This document shows positions 4,324-12,717 of a DNA stretch of 14,243 bases, piece by piece. How positions within the stretch are numbered: the stretch's first letter is position 1; every line of letters starts with the position of its first letter. The stretch is from KLAP211 sp964650085 (GTDB lineage: Bacteria; Patescibacteriota; Dojkabacteria; J137): assembly GCA_964650085.1 (NCBI GenBank), contig CAZYSE010000029.1:1-14243 (forward strand), given 5' to 3'. Position numbers and translations under genes: made by a program. Below the pieces are notes generated by a model, which saw nothing but the letters and a program-made list of their open reading frames with translations, made no database searches and was not told where the DNA came from.

Positions 4324-7300
4324 TTATTCTTCTCTTCTTCCAGCGTACAAGTAAACTCCTGTACCACCTCCGATTACTAAAATAATTAATAATAAAATCC
4401 ACCAGTTAAATGCATTTCCGTTTGACTCCTGGATTCCAAGAACAAAGTTGAAGTTTTCTACTGAATCGTCTGTAACTTCTACAGATTTATCAGATTGGCC
4501 TAAAACTGTATAATTTTCTGGAATATCATTTCTATCGATTCTGATATTGTAGTTTCCGGGACAAATCTCAAATTCGTATGACCCATCTGCAGAAGTTGTT
4601 TCTTCCGCTACAATTATTTCATCTAAGTTGAATAAGTAATAGACTTGAACCAATACTCCGGCTATTCCTGTCTCACCCTCTTCTTGTGTACCATTCTCAT
4701 TTACATCATCAAATACTGCACCAGAAAGAGTGAATCTTTCTTCGCAAACTTGGGTATCGCTTCCTAGAATATTCTCATCTGTCTCTTCTTCTTCTTCATT
4801 TGGTGTCTGAGGTGCAGCATCCCCAATTCCTAATACTGATCCTACAACCACCGGTACTGATGCAACAGCTACATCAGAATCTGAGTCTGAAACTGTTACA
4901 GTACAAACATAGTTTCCTGTTGCAAGGTTTAATACGTTCGATACAAAAGTTGAGTTTGCAGTATTTACTACTGAACCTGCACAAATTCCTCCAAATGTGA
5001 AATTGTAGTTAGGATTTCCTAAGTTATTTAGGTTTGCTGTAATTGCAAAGTTAGTAGTTGCTGTAACATAAACAGTTCCAGAATTATTCGTTGCTGGATC
5101 GTTTCCAAATAAAACCACTGTAGGGAAAAGATCAGTTGGGATTACCGGGTTTACAACAACTGTTTTTGTTGCAAATGCTTGATCGTTATCATAGTCTTCA
5201 ACTATAACCTCGCAAGTGTAAGATCCTGGTGTAGCAGGTGTTACTACTGTAGGAGCAGTTCCTGCACAACCTGCAAAGTTTCCATTACCCCAAACATATG
5301 TGAATGGTGCATTTCCTCCTGCTATAACAGCTTCCATTGTTATAGCTTGTAGTGTTGTTGAATCTCCAGGATTAGTTTCGATTACAACTGTTGGTGCGTT
5401 ATTGGTAACATTTACTGTTACAACGTCACAACCGCAATCTCCTTCACCGTATCCTGTAGCGAAGAATTCCTCTTCATCCAATACCTCTGTAAATAATCCA
5501 AATGTTGGTTCATCATCAATCATTCTACATCTTATTGCTTTGTAACAATCATCTCCTTCTTCTTCAATAAAGTCTACGGCCATTAGCTCTACGTAGTCAT
5601 CATAATCACCGTATTCAGCTTCACTTTCGCAAACCATTAATGTAACTTCGTATTCTCCTTCATGTGTATAAACATGACTTGGGATTGAAATTTCTCCAGG
5701 TGTGGATTGAGCAAATGTTGTGCTTGAACCGTCTCCATAATCTACAACGACTATCCAATCTGAGTCATCTGGTGCTTCCTGATTGTCGCATTCTCCAGAT
5801 GATACTTCTGAGAGTAGTTCATACTCATAATCGTCTCCATCATCTTGAATACAGCTAGGATCAGAGAACCAACCTGTAAAGTGAGCCTCATCTCCTTCTG
5901 TAATTGTTTGATCCATTTCGAGTTCTACTTCTGGGACTACATTTACAATGATGTAAGTTACTCGATATCTTTCACTTTCATTTCCAGCAGCATCTACAAC
6001 ATAGTAATCAATATCGTACTGTCCTTCATGAAGAACAGAAGTATCCCAATAATCAAATCCTGCATCGCTTAATAACTGGGCAATATCCCAAGAGTATGAT
6101 GTATTCTCTGAACCATCGTCCTCAAAACATCCGAGGAAAGTAGAACCTATTGGTGAGTAAATTAAGTCAAAACAAAGATTATCTAGATCAAAGTTATCTT
6201 GACCAGTTACATACCAAGGAGTAGGAATTGCGTCCCCTTCCCGGAATATTTCTACACTTAGTTGATCCTCCTCTTCGATATATGGAGCTTCTTGATCAAC
6301 AACAAATCTTTCTGTATCGATATCACTTACGTTTCCTGCTCGGTCTGTAGCTCTAGCGTGCATTGTATAGTCCCCAGTTCCTAAACCAAACACTGTATCT
6401 ATATCGTTGTATGATGGAGCTCCAGCCATATTAAAATCTACCCAAGCGAAAATTTCTGCATTAGAAACACTATCTGTAATTCTTACTTCAAATGTATCTA
6501 ATCCTGCCAAGAAGACGTCTTCAGTATTAATATTAAATACAACTGATAGTGCTGAAGTTGGTAATGGTGAAATTCTAGTTAAATCCATTAATGGTTTCTC
6601 ATTATCCACAACAACATTCGATGGTCCTGACCAATCTGAACAGTTATTAACTACATCGCAAGCATTAAACTGATAGTAGTAAACGCCTTGAGGTGTTCCT
6701 AAAGTAGGAATTTCTGATGTATTTCCAGTACTTGCTGGTCCATAAATTGGACTAGTTAATGCGTTGTTTGTTCCTACTGTTGAATCATAAGCTGATTGAT
6801 AGTTGTAAAAAACTGGTGCTGCTGGGTCTGTAACATCTGTCCAATCAATATGAGTTAAGTTTGTTGTAGTAAAGTACGATGGAGATGTAGTAGGTAAAAC
6901 TAAATCTGGAACTGCTGGTGCAGTTACATCAATTACCAAATCCTTATTATCTCCAAGATTCTCTCCAGCAGGTAAAACTGTAGAAGAGTATAGGTTTCCA
7001 GCTAAGTCATATGCAGAAACCATATCTAGTGTAGCAACTGTAAGATCTAATGAATCTTCTAAGCTTCCTGTAGCACCGATAGTGTAGCTACCTGAAACCT
7101 CGTTTCCTGAAACTGAATCCAGTACTACTAAGATTCCATTATCTAATGTAACTGTTATTGATGTATCTGATCTTAATGCTTCGTCAAAAACAGCTCTTAC
7201 ATCAACAAGACTTGAAGGTCCGTATGTACCATCTGAGGTAGTAGAGTTTAGTTCTAATAAAACAGGTGCTGTTGTATCAATTAAGAATGGCCCATAGTGA

Positions 7301-10300
7301 GCTGTACTAGTCCAGTTTCCAACATTATCTACAGTGCTCATATTGAACCACCATGTTCCATCTGCTAATGCAGAACTTGTTGCTTCAAAATCAGTCTCTT
7401 CTAAATCTTTTACTTGATCTGGAGTAGCTGGGGCATTTGTAAAGTCAAATGAATATCCGTCTAATCCTGACTTGTTATCTATTCCAGCATTCATCCAAGA
7501 AACCCAAACTGTGTTGTCGTTTGATGGTGTATTTATTGCAGGATCTGATGTAAATCCAGAAGCATCTGCAGAAGGCATTTGAGCGTCAATTCTTAAGTTG
7601 TTAATTGGTGCACTATTCTCCCAATGTCCTGCAGAGTCTTTTACTCTCATTTGAAAATCGTAGACTGCATTATGTGTTAATCCCGAAAGATTTACAACGC
7701 AAGTTGCTGATAAGCCTGATGGAGTTAAAGTACCATCGATCCAACCTGACCATAGAACTCTTTTGTATCTAGCCTGACATTCTGTAATTGGACTAACAGT
7801 ATCTTCAACTGTAGAAGATAAAGTTGGTGAGCCAGATGTATAAATTCCAGAAAGTGGAGTTATATCAAAAGTATTGAATGTAGGGTCTTGGCTATCAGCT
7901 ATTCTTGTAATTGCTGTTCCATAACCTAAATTTCCTGCATTATCTGAGACAGCAACATTAATCTCTAAAGTATCTCCGTCTGTTTCAAATAGACTTCCAG
8001 AAATACATCTACCAAATAAGTAGATTCCTGGAGTCCAAGTTGATGTTTCTGGAGCTCCCGCGTTGAAGTCTGTTGTTACAAAACAACTGGAAGAATCAAT
8101 TCCAGAATGAGAATCTGAAACTTCTGCTCTGATTAAGAAAGCAATTCCATTTACATAAGGATCAAAGTCAGAAAGCACTTCTACAGTTCCAACTGTTGGA
8201 GCAGTAGCATCGATGTTCACAGGAGTAGTATCTTTTACAAATACCATGTTACCTGCCATGTCTTCTGCTTTAGCACATAGATACATGCCGTTATGTGATT
8301 CATCACTGATGGTGAAAGCAGTATTGTCGGTGTAAGAATTAGTGAATGTTACTGTATCGTCACATGAGTCGACTTCTGCAACAAATGCGTACCACAAAGT
8401 ACTTGGATCAATATTAGTATCATTAGCATCTACAATAAAGTCATCCGCCATAAGTGGTCCTGCTTCAGCACCATCTACAATAGTAAGAGTAGGATTTGTA
8501 TTATCTACAGTTACTTCCCAAGGTCCTGACCATAAAGAACAATTATCAAATACATCACAAGCCTGAACTTGATAAAAGTAAGTTCCTTCAGGAGTTCCGG
8601 TTCCATCAATTTGAGAAACTGTACCAGTGGTTGTTGCTGGATATGCGATCGATCCGTTTAACTGATTATTTGTACCAACACTAGCATCGTAAGCTGAAGT
8701 GTAATTGTAAGTTACTGGTCCATTAGCATCTGTTTCATCTGTCCAATCAATTATTAAATCTGCTGCATTTACAACAGCTGGTGATGATAAAGGAAAAACT
8801 AATTCTGGAACTTCTGGAGCTGATAAATCAATATTAAACATTGCTGATCCTGTAGCATACGAAACATTTCCAGCCTTATCTGTTGCCTGAGCACAAAGGT
8901 AATTACCATTGTAAGCTTCTGAAGCAACATTTGTTGAAACTGCTGATGTAACTTCAGCTACATAAGTATCTGTAGAGTCGCATGTTAGGTCTGCGCTAAA
9001 TCCCCACTCAATTTTTAGTAAGTTAGTATCGGTTGCTTCAATAGTAAATGATTCTGAATTTGTAGGTACTCCAGAAATATCTGAAGAGATCCAAACTATA
9101 GGATTAGTATTATCAACCTCAATTGGGAATGTAACGTGTGTATTATTTTGTGTTCCACCTGTTTGACCACCTGCCATATCTCGTGCATTAAAGCCAAATT
9201 CGTAATTTCCATCTACTAGTGGAATAATTTGTAGACCATCGCCATTTACAGTGTCTATAGCTGAACAGTAAATTCCCTGAGCAACTCCGCTCCATGAGTG
9301 ATTGTTTGTTGGAAATGGTGTTTTGTCTGCATCATCAACGAATCCAACGCCTGACAGATAAGAAATAACGTTAGTTAATGTGTGGTTGTCTGCATAGTCT
9401 GCACAGAATTTTACAACTGTACCACCAACAACTAATCTACCAGTATTGTAAAACATTGGATCTCCAAAAATATCTTGTGTTCCACCTCCGATTTGTGAGT
9501 TGTACACTGCAACAGAGTCTAATGTTGGATTAACACCATCTACTTTCACATCTCGAACACTCGAAAGAGTTCCTACTGAAGGTAAAGTAAGTAATGCTGG
9601 GTTGTTTAATGAATCGTGAATTGAACCGCCGTTTAGGTCTAGGCTATTTACATCCACATAATCTAAATCAGAAGTTTCATCTCCACTTGCAACTACATAA
9701 TCAAATACTAATGTATCTGAATCTGAAGCGCCTGAATTGTATACTGCAAACATATCTGTTCCTACAAAGTCTAATTGTAGTCTTGGTGTTCCGATTACGG
9801 TAACGTCTTCGTCAAAATCAACAGATAACATTAATGTTTGTCCTACACCATATGAACCATTAAGGTTTGTGATCGAAACGTTTGTCACTTCTGCTGGATC
9901 AACCATGACAAATTTAATTGCATCTGCACTCACATAACTACCCGCTACTCCATTTAGAGTAACAGAATATGCATTTCCAGAATTAAATAAGTATGTTCCT
10001 CCTAGTTGTACAAATCCGCTTGGAGTACAATTTAATCCTGTTGCAGCAGATCTTTGATCTACATAATTAACTATCGAACCTCCTTCGAAGTTAACAGTGT
10101 ATGGAGCTGCTGAAGATCGATTTGTGTTTCCTGTCCAATGAGCCAAGACTTTATACATTCCTGTCTCAGACGGTGTAAATGACCAAGTAAATTCTGCATT
10201 TGCTTGACCATAACTACTATCTCCTCCGTAACCTTGTGCTCCACATACTGGACCACTAATGCCTACAGAGCTTCCGGTTGCAGAATAACCTGCATCGTTA

Positions 10301-10437
10301 TCATCAACGATAGCAACTTCAATTTCTGCAGCGCTAACATAGTTTACAAATAGGATTGGATTGATTTGGAGCAAGAGCATAGTGGTTAAGAGAACCGAGA
10401 TTACAGGTTTTCTAAACCGGGTGTAGAACAAATCCAT
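4324..10437 (-). CDS. Giant modular secreted surface protein (golvesin-like, Ig/Fn3, PKD, SdrD-B-like)
   Basis: A 2037-residue envelope protein. A basic-hydrophobic signal peptide (1-37, VSAAEIE boundary) precedes a golvesin/CBM-like beta domain (41-180: VDDNDAGYSATG, Y..W..GTYLF, VSADAIKFVMV). Next is a cadherin-like surface repeat (182-300: GTPRLQLDF, LVFDYVVASGDETSDLDY). From about 303 to 1500 come Ig-like and Fn3-like modules with recurring AGN and DNTNP/TAP boundaries. PKD-type domains follow at about 1501-1605 (VVDYGDGS), 1681-1762 and 1763-1866, the first followed by an acidic Cys-rich insert (1604-1670). Then come an acidic linker (1880-1893), an SdrD B-like/CNA B-like domain (1902-2000: SGAVFDDVNENGTQEEGE, DGSYEF), a membrane segment (2011-2031) and the tail AGRREE. 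No LPxTG or catalytic domain is seen, so it is probably an anchored adhesin or cell-surface stalk. It has 31 Cys, many paired within modules. It is likely its own transcription unit with its own promoter and terminator. Confidence 0.85.
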   Translation of the reverse strand: MDLFYTRFRKPVISVLLTTMLLLQINPILFVNYVSAAEIEVAIVDDNDAGYSATGSSVGISGPVCGAQGYGGDSSYGQANAEFTWSFTPSETGMYKVLAHWTGNTNRSSAAPYTVNFEGGSIVNYVDQRSAATGLNCTPSGFVQLGGTYLFNSGNAYSVTLNGVAGSYVSADAIKFVMVDPAEVTNVSITNLNGSYGVGQTLMLSVDFDEDVTVIGTPRLQLDFVGTDMFAVYNSGASDSDTLVFDYVVASGDETSDLDYVDVNSLDLNGGSIHDSLNNPALLTLPSVGTLSSVRDVKVDGVNPTLDSVAVYNSQIGGGTQDIFGDPMFYNTGRLVVGGTVVKFCADYADNHTLTNVISYLSGVGFVDDADKTPFPTNNHSWSGVAQGIYCSAIDTVNGDGLQIIPLVDGNYEFGFNARDMAGGQTGGTQNNTHVTFPIEVDNTNPIVWISSDISGVPTNSESFTIEATDTNLLKIEWGFSADLTCDSTDTYVAEVTSAVSTNVASEAYNGNYLCAQATDKAGNVSYATGSAMFNIDLSAPEVPELVFPLSSPAVVNAADLIIDWTDETDANGPVTYNYTSAYDASVGTNNQLNGSIAYPATTTGTVSQIDGTGTPEGTYFYQVQACDVFDNCSLWSGPWEVTVDNTNPTLTIVDGAEAGPLMADDFIVDANDTNIDPSTLWYAFVAEVDSCDDTVTFTNSYTDNTAFTISDESHNGMYLCAKAEDMAGNMVFVKDTTPVNIDATAPTVGTVEVLSDFDPYVNGIAFLIRAEVSDSHSGIDSSSCFVTTDFNAGAPETSTWTPGIYLFGRCISGSLFETDGDTLEINVAVSDNAGNLGYGTAITRIADSQDPTFNTFDITPLSGIYTSGSPTLSSTVEDTVSPITECQARYKRVLWSGWIDGTLTPSGLSATCVVNLSGLTHNAVYDFQMRVKDSAGHWENSAPINNLRIDAQMPSADASGFTSDPAINTPSNDNTVWVSWMNAGIDNKSGLDGYSFDFTNAPATPDQVKDLEETDFEATSSALADGTWWFNMSTVDNVGNWTSTAHYGPFLIDTTAPVLLELNSTTSDGTYGPSSLVDVRAVFDEALRSDTSITVTLDNGILVVLDSVSGNEVSGSYTIGATGSLEDSLDLTVATLDMVSAYDLAGNLYSSTVLPAGENLGDNKDLVIDVTAPAVPDLVLPTTSPSYFTTTNLTHIDWTDVTDPAAPVFYNYQSAYDSTVGTNNALTSPIYGPASTGNTSEIPTLGTPQGVYYYQFNACDVVNNCSDWSGPSNVVVDNEKPLMDLTRISPLPTSALSVVFNINTEDVFLAGLDTFEVRITDSVSNAEIFAWVDFNMAGAPSYNDIDTVFGLGTGDYTMHARATDRAGNVSDIDTERFVVDQEAPYIEEEDQLSVEIFREGDAIPTPWYVTGQDNFDLDNLCFDLIYSPIGSTFLGCFEDDGSENTSYSWDIAQLLSDAGFDYWDTSVLHEGQYDIDYYVVDAAGNESERYRVTYIIVNVVPEVELEMDQTITEGDEAHFTGWFSDPSCIQDDGDDYEYELLSEVSSGECDNQEAPDDSDWIVVVDYGDGSSTTFAQSTPGEISIPSHVYTHEGEYEVTLMVCESEAEYGDYDDYVELMAVDFIEEEGDDCYKAIRCRMIDDEPTFGLFTEVLDEEEFFATGYGEGDCGCDVVTVNVTNNAPTVVIETNPGDSTTLQAITMEAVIAGGNAPFTYVWGNGNFAGCAGTAPTVVTPATPGSYTCEVIVEDYDNDQAFATKTVVVNPVIPTDLFPTVVLFGNDPATNNSGTVYVTATTNFAITANLNNLGNPNYNFTFGGICAGSVVNTANSTFVSNVLNLATGNYVCTVTVSDSDSDVAVASVPVVVGSVLGIGDAAPQTPNEEEEETDENILGSDTQVCEERFTLSGAVFDDVNENGTQEEGETGIAGVLVQVYYLFNLDEIIVAEETTSADGSYEFEICPGNYNIRIDRNDIPENYTVLGQSDKSVEVTDDSVENFNFVLGIQESNGNAFNWWILLLIILVIGGGTGVYLYAGRREE
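6601..6924 (-). repeat. Fn3-like module, copy B (residues 1172-1279)
   Basis: An internal repeat of the surface-protein gene matching copy A at 8494-8817. The residues correspond closely: AP.VP.LV.P..SP near the start, IDWTD, YNY.SAYD..VGTNN in the middle, and CDV..NCS.WSGP near the end. Both copies contain a Cys pair six residues apart (Cys1260/Cys1266). Similarity is still visible at DNA level near the 3' boundary. The two copies are separated by about 520 residues of other modules. Confidence 0.75.
8200..9102 (-). repeat. Ig-Fn3-Ig block with repeated Ig modules and Fn3 copy A
   Basis: Residues 446-540 and 649-746 are two related Ig-like modules, each with a Cys pair exactly 29 residues apart (486/515 and 692/721) and the pattern NG.YLC..A.D.AGN near the end. 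Between them lies Fn3 copy A (541-648; bases 8494-8817; Cys627/Cys633). The alternation implies growth by module duplication. Confidence 0.7.
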
Positions 10438-10475
10438 ATAAATGAATATAAAAATTACACATTAAAAATATTTAA

Positions 10476-10484
10476 ATTATAGCA
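10476..10484 (-). promoter_or_regulatory. Extended -10 promoter of the surface-protein gene
   Basis: TG-C-TATAAT on minus (TATAAT at 10476-10481), 38 nt before the ATG, with no clear -35. The predicted leader is about 30 nt, very AT-rich and without a Shine-Dalgarno sequence. A second, weaker hexamer TATATT (10445-10450) sits 7 nt before the ATG and could give a leaderless transcript. Confidence 0.45.
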
Positions 10485-10562
10485 TCATGAAAAAAATCGA
10501 TGTGAAAAATTACACTATAGGAAAAAAGCAGATTGTGAAAACATAAATCTAGCAATGAAAGC

Positions 10563-10829
10563 TTATTGTTTAGCGAACCTCGGAACCTCTACTCCATTAA
10601 CTACTAATGAAGATAGGAAGTTGTCGATTGGTCTTACAAAACAAACTCCACTCAACTCCTCATACTCTGGAGCATAAACTACTCCAACCTCTTCTGTAGC
10701 TTCAATAATAGCTAAGTCTTTGATTACATATGTTTTTGAAGAATCTTTATAGTGAAAGTATCGATCACCAATTTTAACTAGTCTTGAAGCTTCAAGTAAT
10801 TTTTGTTTTAACTCACTGGGGCTTTTCAT
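10563..10829 (-). CDS. DUF1653-family small protein
   Basis: An 88-residue protein matching the DUF1653 pattern: IGDRYFHYKDSSKTYVIKDLA at 20-40 (usual G-x-Y-x-H-Y-K core), then IEATEEVGVVYAPEY at 42-56, FVRPIDNF at 64-71 and VNGVEVPRF at 77-85. The biochemical role of the family is not established, so no function is given. It is presumably cytoplasmic, with no signal peptide or membrane segment. It lies 79 bp behind the ABC exporter genes across a TTAG-type tandem array, and 125 bp ahead of the surface-protein gene. No promoter or Shine-Dalgarno sequence is evident before its ATG, so read-through from the exporter operon is likely. The 10438-10562 gap holds the surface-protein promoter and no recognisable terminator. 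Confidence 0.8.
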   Translation of the reverse strand: MKSPSELKQKLLEASRLVKIGDRYFHYKDSSKTYVIKDLAIIEATEEVGVVYAPEYEELSGVCFVRPIDNFLSSLVVNGVEVPRFAKQ

Positions 10830-10840
10830 ATTTCGATTGT

Positions 10841-10904
10841 GATTTAGGATTTTAGATTTAGGACTTAGGATTTTAGCCTTTAGCTTTTAGCTTTTAGCTT
10901 TTAG
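10841..10904. repeat. Degenerate 6-8 bp tandem array (units ending TTAG)
   Basis: About nine units in a row: GATTTAG, GATTTTAG, ATTTAG, GACTTAG, GATTTTAG, then CTTTAG and three exact CTTTTAG units (10884-10904). It fills nearly all of the 79-bp gap between the ABC exporter stop (10909) and the DUF1653 start. Slippage during replication is the likely origin. Units are too short and lack spacers, so it is not CRISPR. Confidence 0.8.
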
Positions 10905-10908
10905 CTAA

Positions 10909-12717
10909 TTATGAGTTCTTCTTTGTCTGATTGATTAATGCTAGTGCTTGTGAGTAATCAACCGGGTCGCTAACTTCTCCATTTGCAATAAAGAAAATTT
11001 CGTCAGCCTTGCTAATTGTATTTAATCTATGAGCGATGATTATCTTTGTTGTTTCTTTTGGTAACTTGTCTAAGATCTCCTGTAGCAAGCTTTCGGTTAC
11101 TGTGTCTATGTTTGCTGTTGCTTCGTCTAAGATTAATAGTTCTGGCTCTCTTAAAATAACTCTTAAGAATGCAATTAGTTGCTTTTGTCCAAGAGAAACA
11201 GTATCAGTAGTATTTGAAACTTCTGTACTTAAACCATTTGGGAATCTCTCTAACAATCGTTCTAAACCCTTATCTTTCAAGAGTTGAGACATCTTCTCTT
11301 CATCATAACCTTCGTACTTATCGTTCGAATATATTACATTATCCAGAATTGTTCCATCAAACAAGAATGGTTCCTGTAGAATAAAACCAATTTTAGTAGA
11401 TATCGTTTCTCTGTCATAACTTTTAATATTCTTTCCTTTGAATAGTATTTCACCCTCGTTTGGATCGTAAAGTCTAGACATCAAAGCAGCAGTTGTACTT
11501 TTTCCTCCTCCTGTTGGTCCTACTAATGCGTAAATCTTTCCTTTTTCAATTACTAAGTTTTCCTTTTTCAAAATCATGCTTTCTGTATTGTATCCAAAAC
11601 TAATACCTTTAAATTTAATCAACGCTGCATTAGCATCTTCCTCAGACGAATCTTTGATTACTGTTAAGTTGTTTTCTAGTTTTAATAATCTTGAAATTCT
11701 TGACCATGCCGCTAACGAAACTTGAATTGAAGAGAATAGTTGAGCCATCATTCGAAGTGGAGAATAGAATCTATCTACATACAACGAGTAACTAACTAAA
11801 GTTCCAAATTCAAGCGTTCCGCTAAAGTTAATTCCTAAAAATGAGAAAGTTTGATTCATAATTAAATGAATACCAATAAAGTAAACAACGAATAGTGCTA
11901 ATCTTCCAGCTGTTTCGTAAATCGGAGTTAAAGTATTGTTTAATATTCCGGACCAAGCATTTGCCTTCTTGTTTTCTTCGTTTACTTTTTTGAATGAGTC
12001 TCTAAAATAATCCTTTCTATTGAAGGCTACTACTACTTTATAGTTACTTAAGCTTTCTTGAATTTCACCAGATAAATCTCCTGTAGTTTTTAATGACCTT
12101 TTGTTTGCTCGATTAAGTGCACCGCCAAGTAAAGTTGTAATTACAAAAAGAACCAGCGAGAACGACAAACTGAAAAGTCCAAGAGTTGGATTAATAACCA
12201 GCATTGCTACAGCAACACCCCCTATTTCGAATATGCTTCCGATAAATCTGAGTAATACCTCGGAGAAAGCCTGATTAAGTTTATCTGTATCGTTATTTAT
12301 TCTCGAAATCAAATCTCCTGACTTGTTCTCGTTAAAGAATGCCAATGGCAAAGTTTGAATTTTCTGAAAAATCTTAGCTCTTAGCTTTGCTAATATGTCC
12401 TGGCCTATAAACCCCATCAGCAAGATTTGGAAGTAACTCGCAATGCTTGTTCCTACAAACAATACAAGAATACTGATAACTGCTCTTAGTAAAGGATCTT
12501 TATCTCTATTCATGATTGCCTCTTGTGAAGCGTTACCAACCATGTCTGGAGTGATTACATTAATTGCTGATCCAATTAAAACAAACACTATCGCAATTGC
12601 AGCAAGAATTATTATCTTCTTTCCAAAACCTCCAATAAATGCGTTTAGTTCTCTAACTAGTGTGAAGACTGATACTCCTTTTTCTACTTTTTCGTCGTTT
12701 AGCTTGTAATAGTTCAT
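10909..12717 (-). CDS. ABC exporter subunit with the catalytically competent NBD
   Basis: A 602-residue half-transporter with fused membrane and nucleotide-binding domains. The type I exporter membrane domain spans about 33-335, with the usual R.KIFQKIQTLPLAFF..N.SGDLISRINNDTDKL segment at 114-147. The NBD has Walker A GPTGGGKST (400-408), Q-loop Gln448, signature VSLGQ (507-511), Walker B LLILD (527-531) followed by catalytic Glu532, and switch His563. The signature is non-canonical (LSGGQ to VSLGQ) while the ATPase residues are intact, which is what heterodimeric exporters show in the subunit carrying the active site. Its ATG overlaps the TGA of the upstream subunit by ATGA, indicating translational coupling. 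It pumps an unknown substrate (drug, lipid or peptide) out across the cytoplasmic membrane using ATP. The stop TAA borders the TTAG array. Confidence 0.9.
   Translation of the reverse strand: MNYYKLNDEKVEKGVSVFTLVRELNAFIGGFGKKIIILAAIAIVFVLIGSAINVITPDMVGNASQEAIMNRDKDPLLRAVISILVLFVGTSIASYFQILLMGFIGQDILAKLRAKIFQKIQTLPLAFFNENKSGDLISRINNDTDKLNQAFSEVLLRFIGSIFEIGGVAVAMLVINPTLGLFSLSFSLVLFVITTLLGGALNRANKRSLKTTGDLSGEIQESLSNYKVVVAFNRKDYFRDSFKKVNEENKKANAWSGILNNTLTPIYETAGRLALFVVYFIGIHLIMNQTFSFLGINFSGTLEFGTLVSYSLYVDRFYSPLRMMAQLFSSIQVSLAAWSRISRLLKLENNLTVIKDSSEEDANAALIKFKGISFGYNTESMILKKENLVIEKGKIYALVGPTGGGKSTTAALMSRLYDPNEGEILFKGKNIKSYDRETISTKIGFILQEPFLFDGTILDNVIYSNDKYEGYDEEKMSQLLKDKGLERLLERFPNGLSTEVSNTTDTVSLGQKQLIAFLRVILREPELLILDEATANIDTVTESLLQEILDKLPKETTKIIIAHRLNTISKADEIFFIANGEVSDPVDYSQALALINQTKKNS

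Noticed and set aside
10487..10546. Possible 19-residue + peptide (MKKIDVKN...) in the gap before the surface-protein gene
   Set aside because: Too short to judge, lysine-rich as expected for AT-rich DNA, and it overlaps the likely promoter start region.
10841..10904. Tandem repeats as a CRISPR array
   Set aside because: Units are 6-8 bp with no spacers and no cas genes are nearby.
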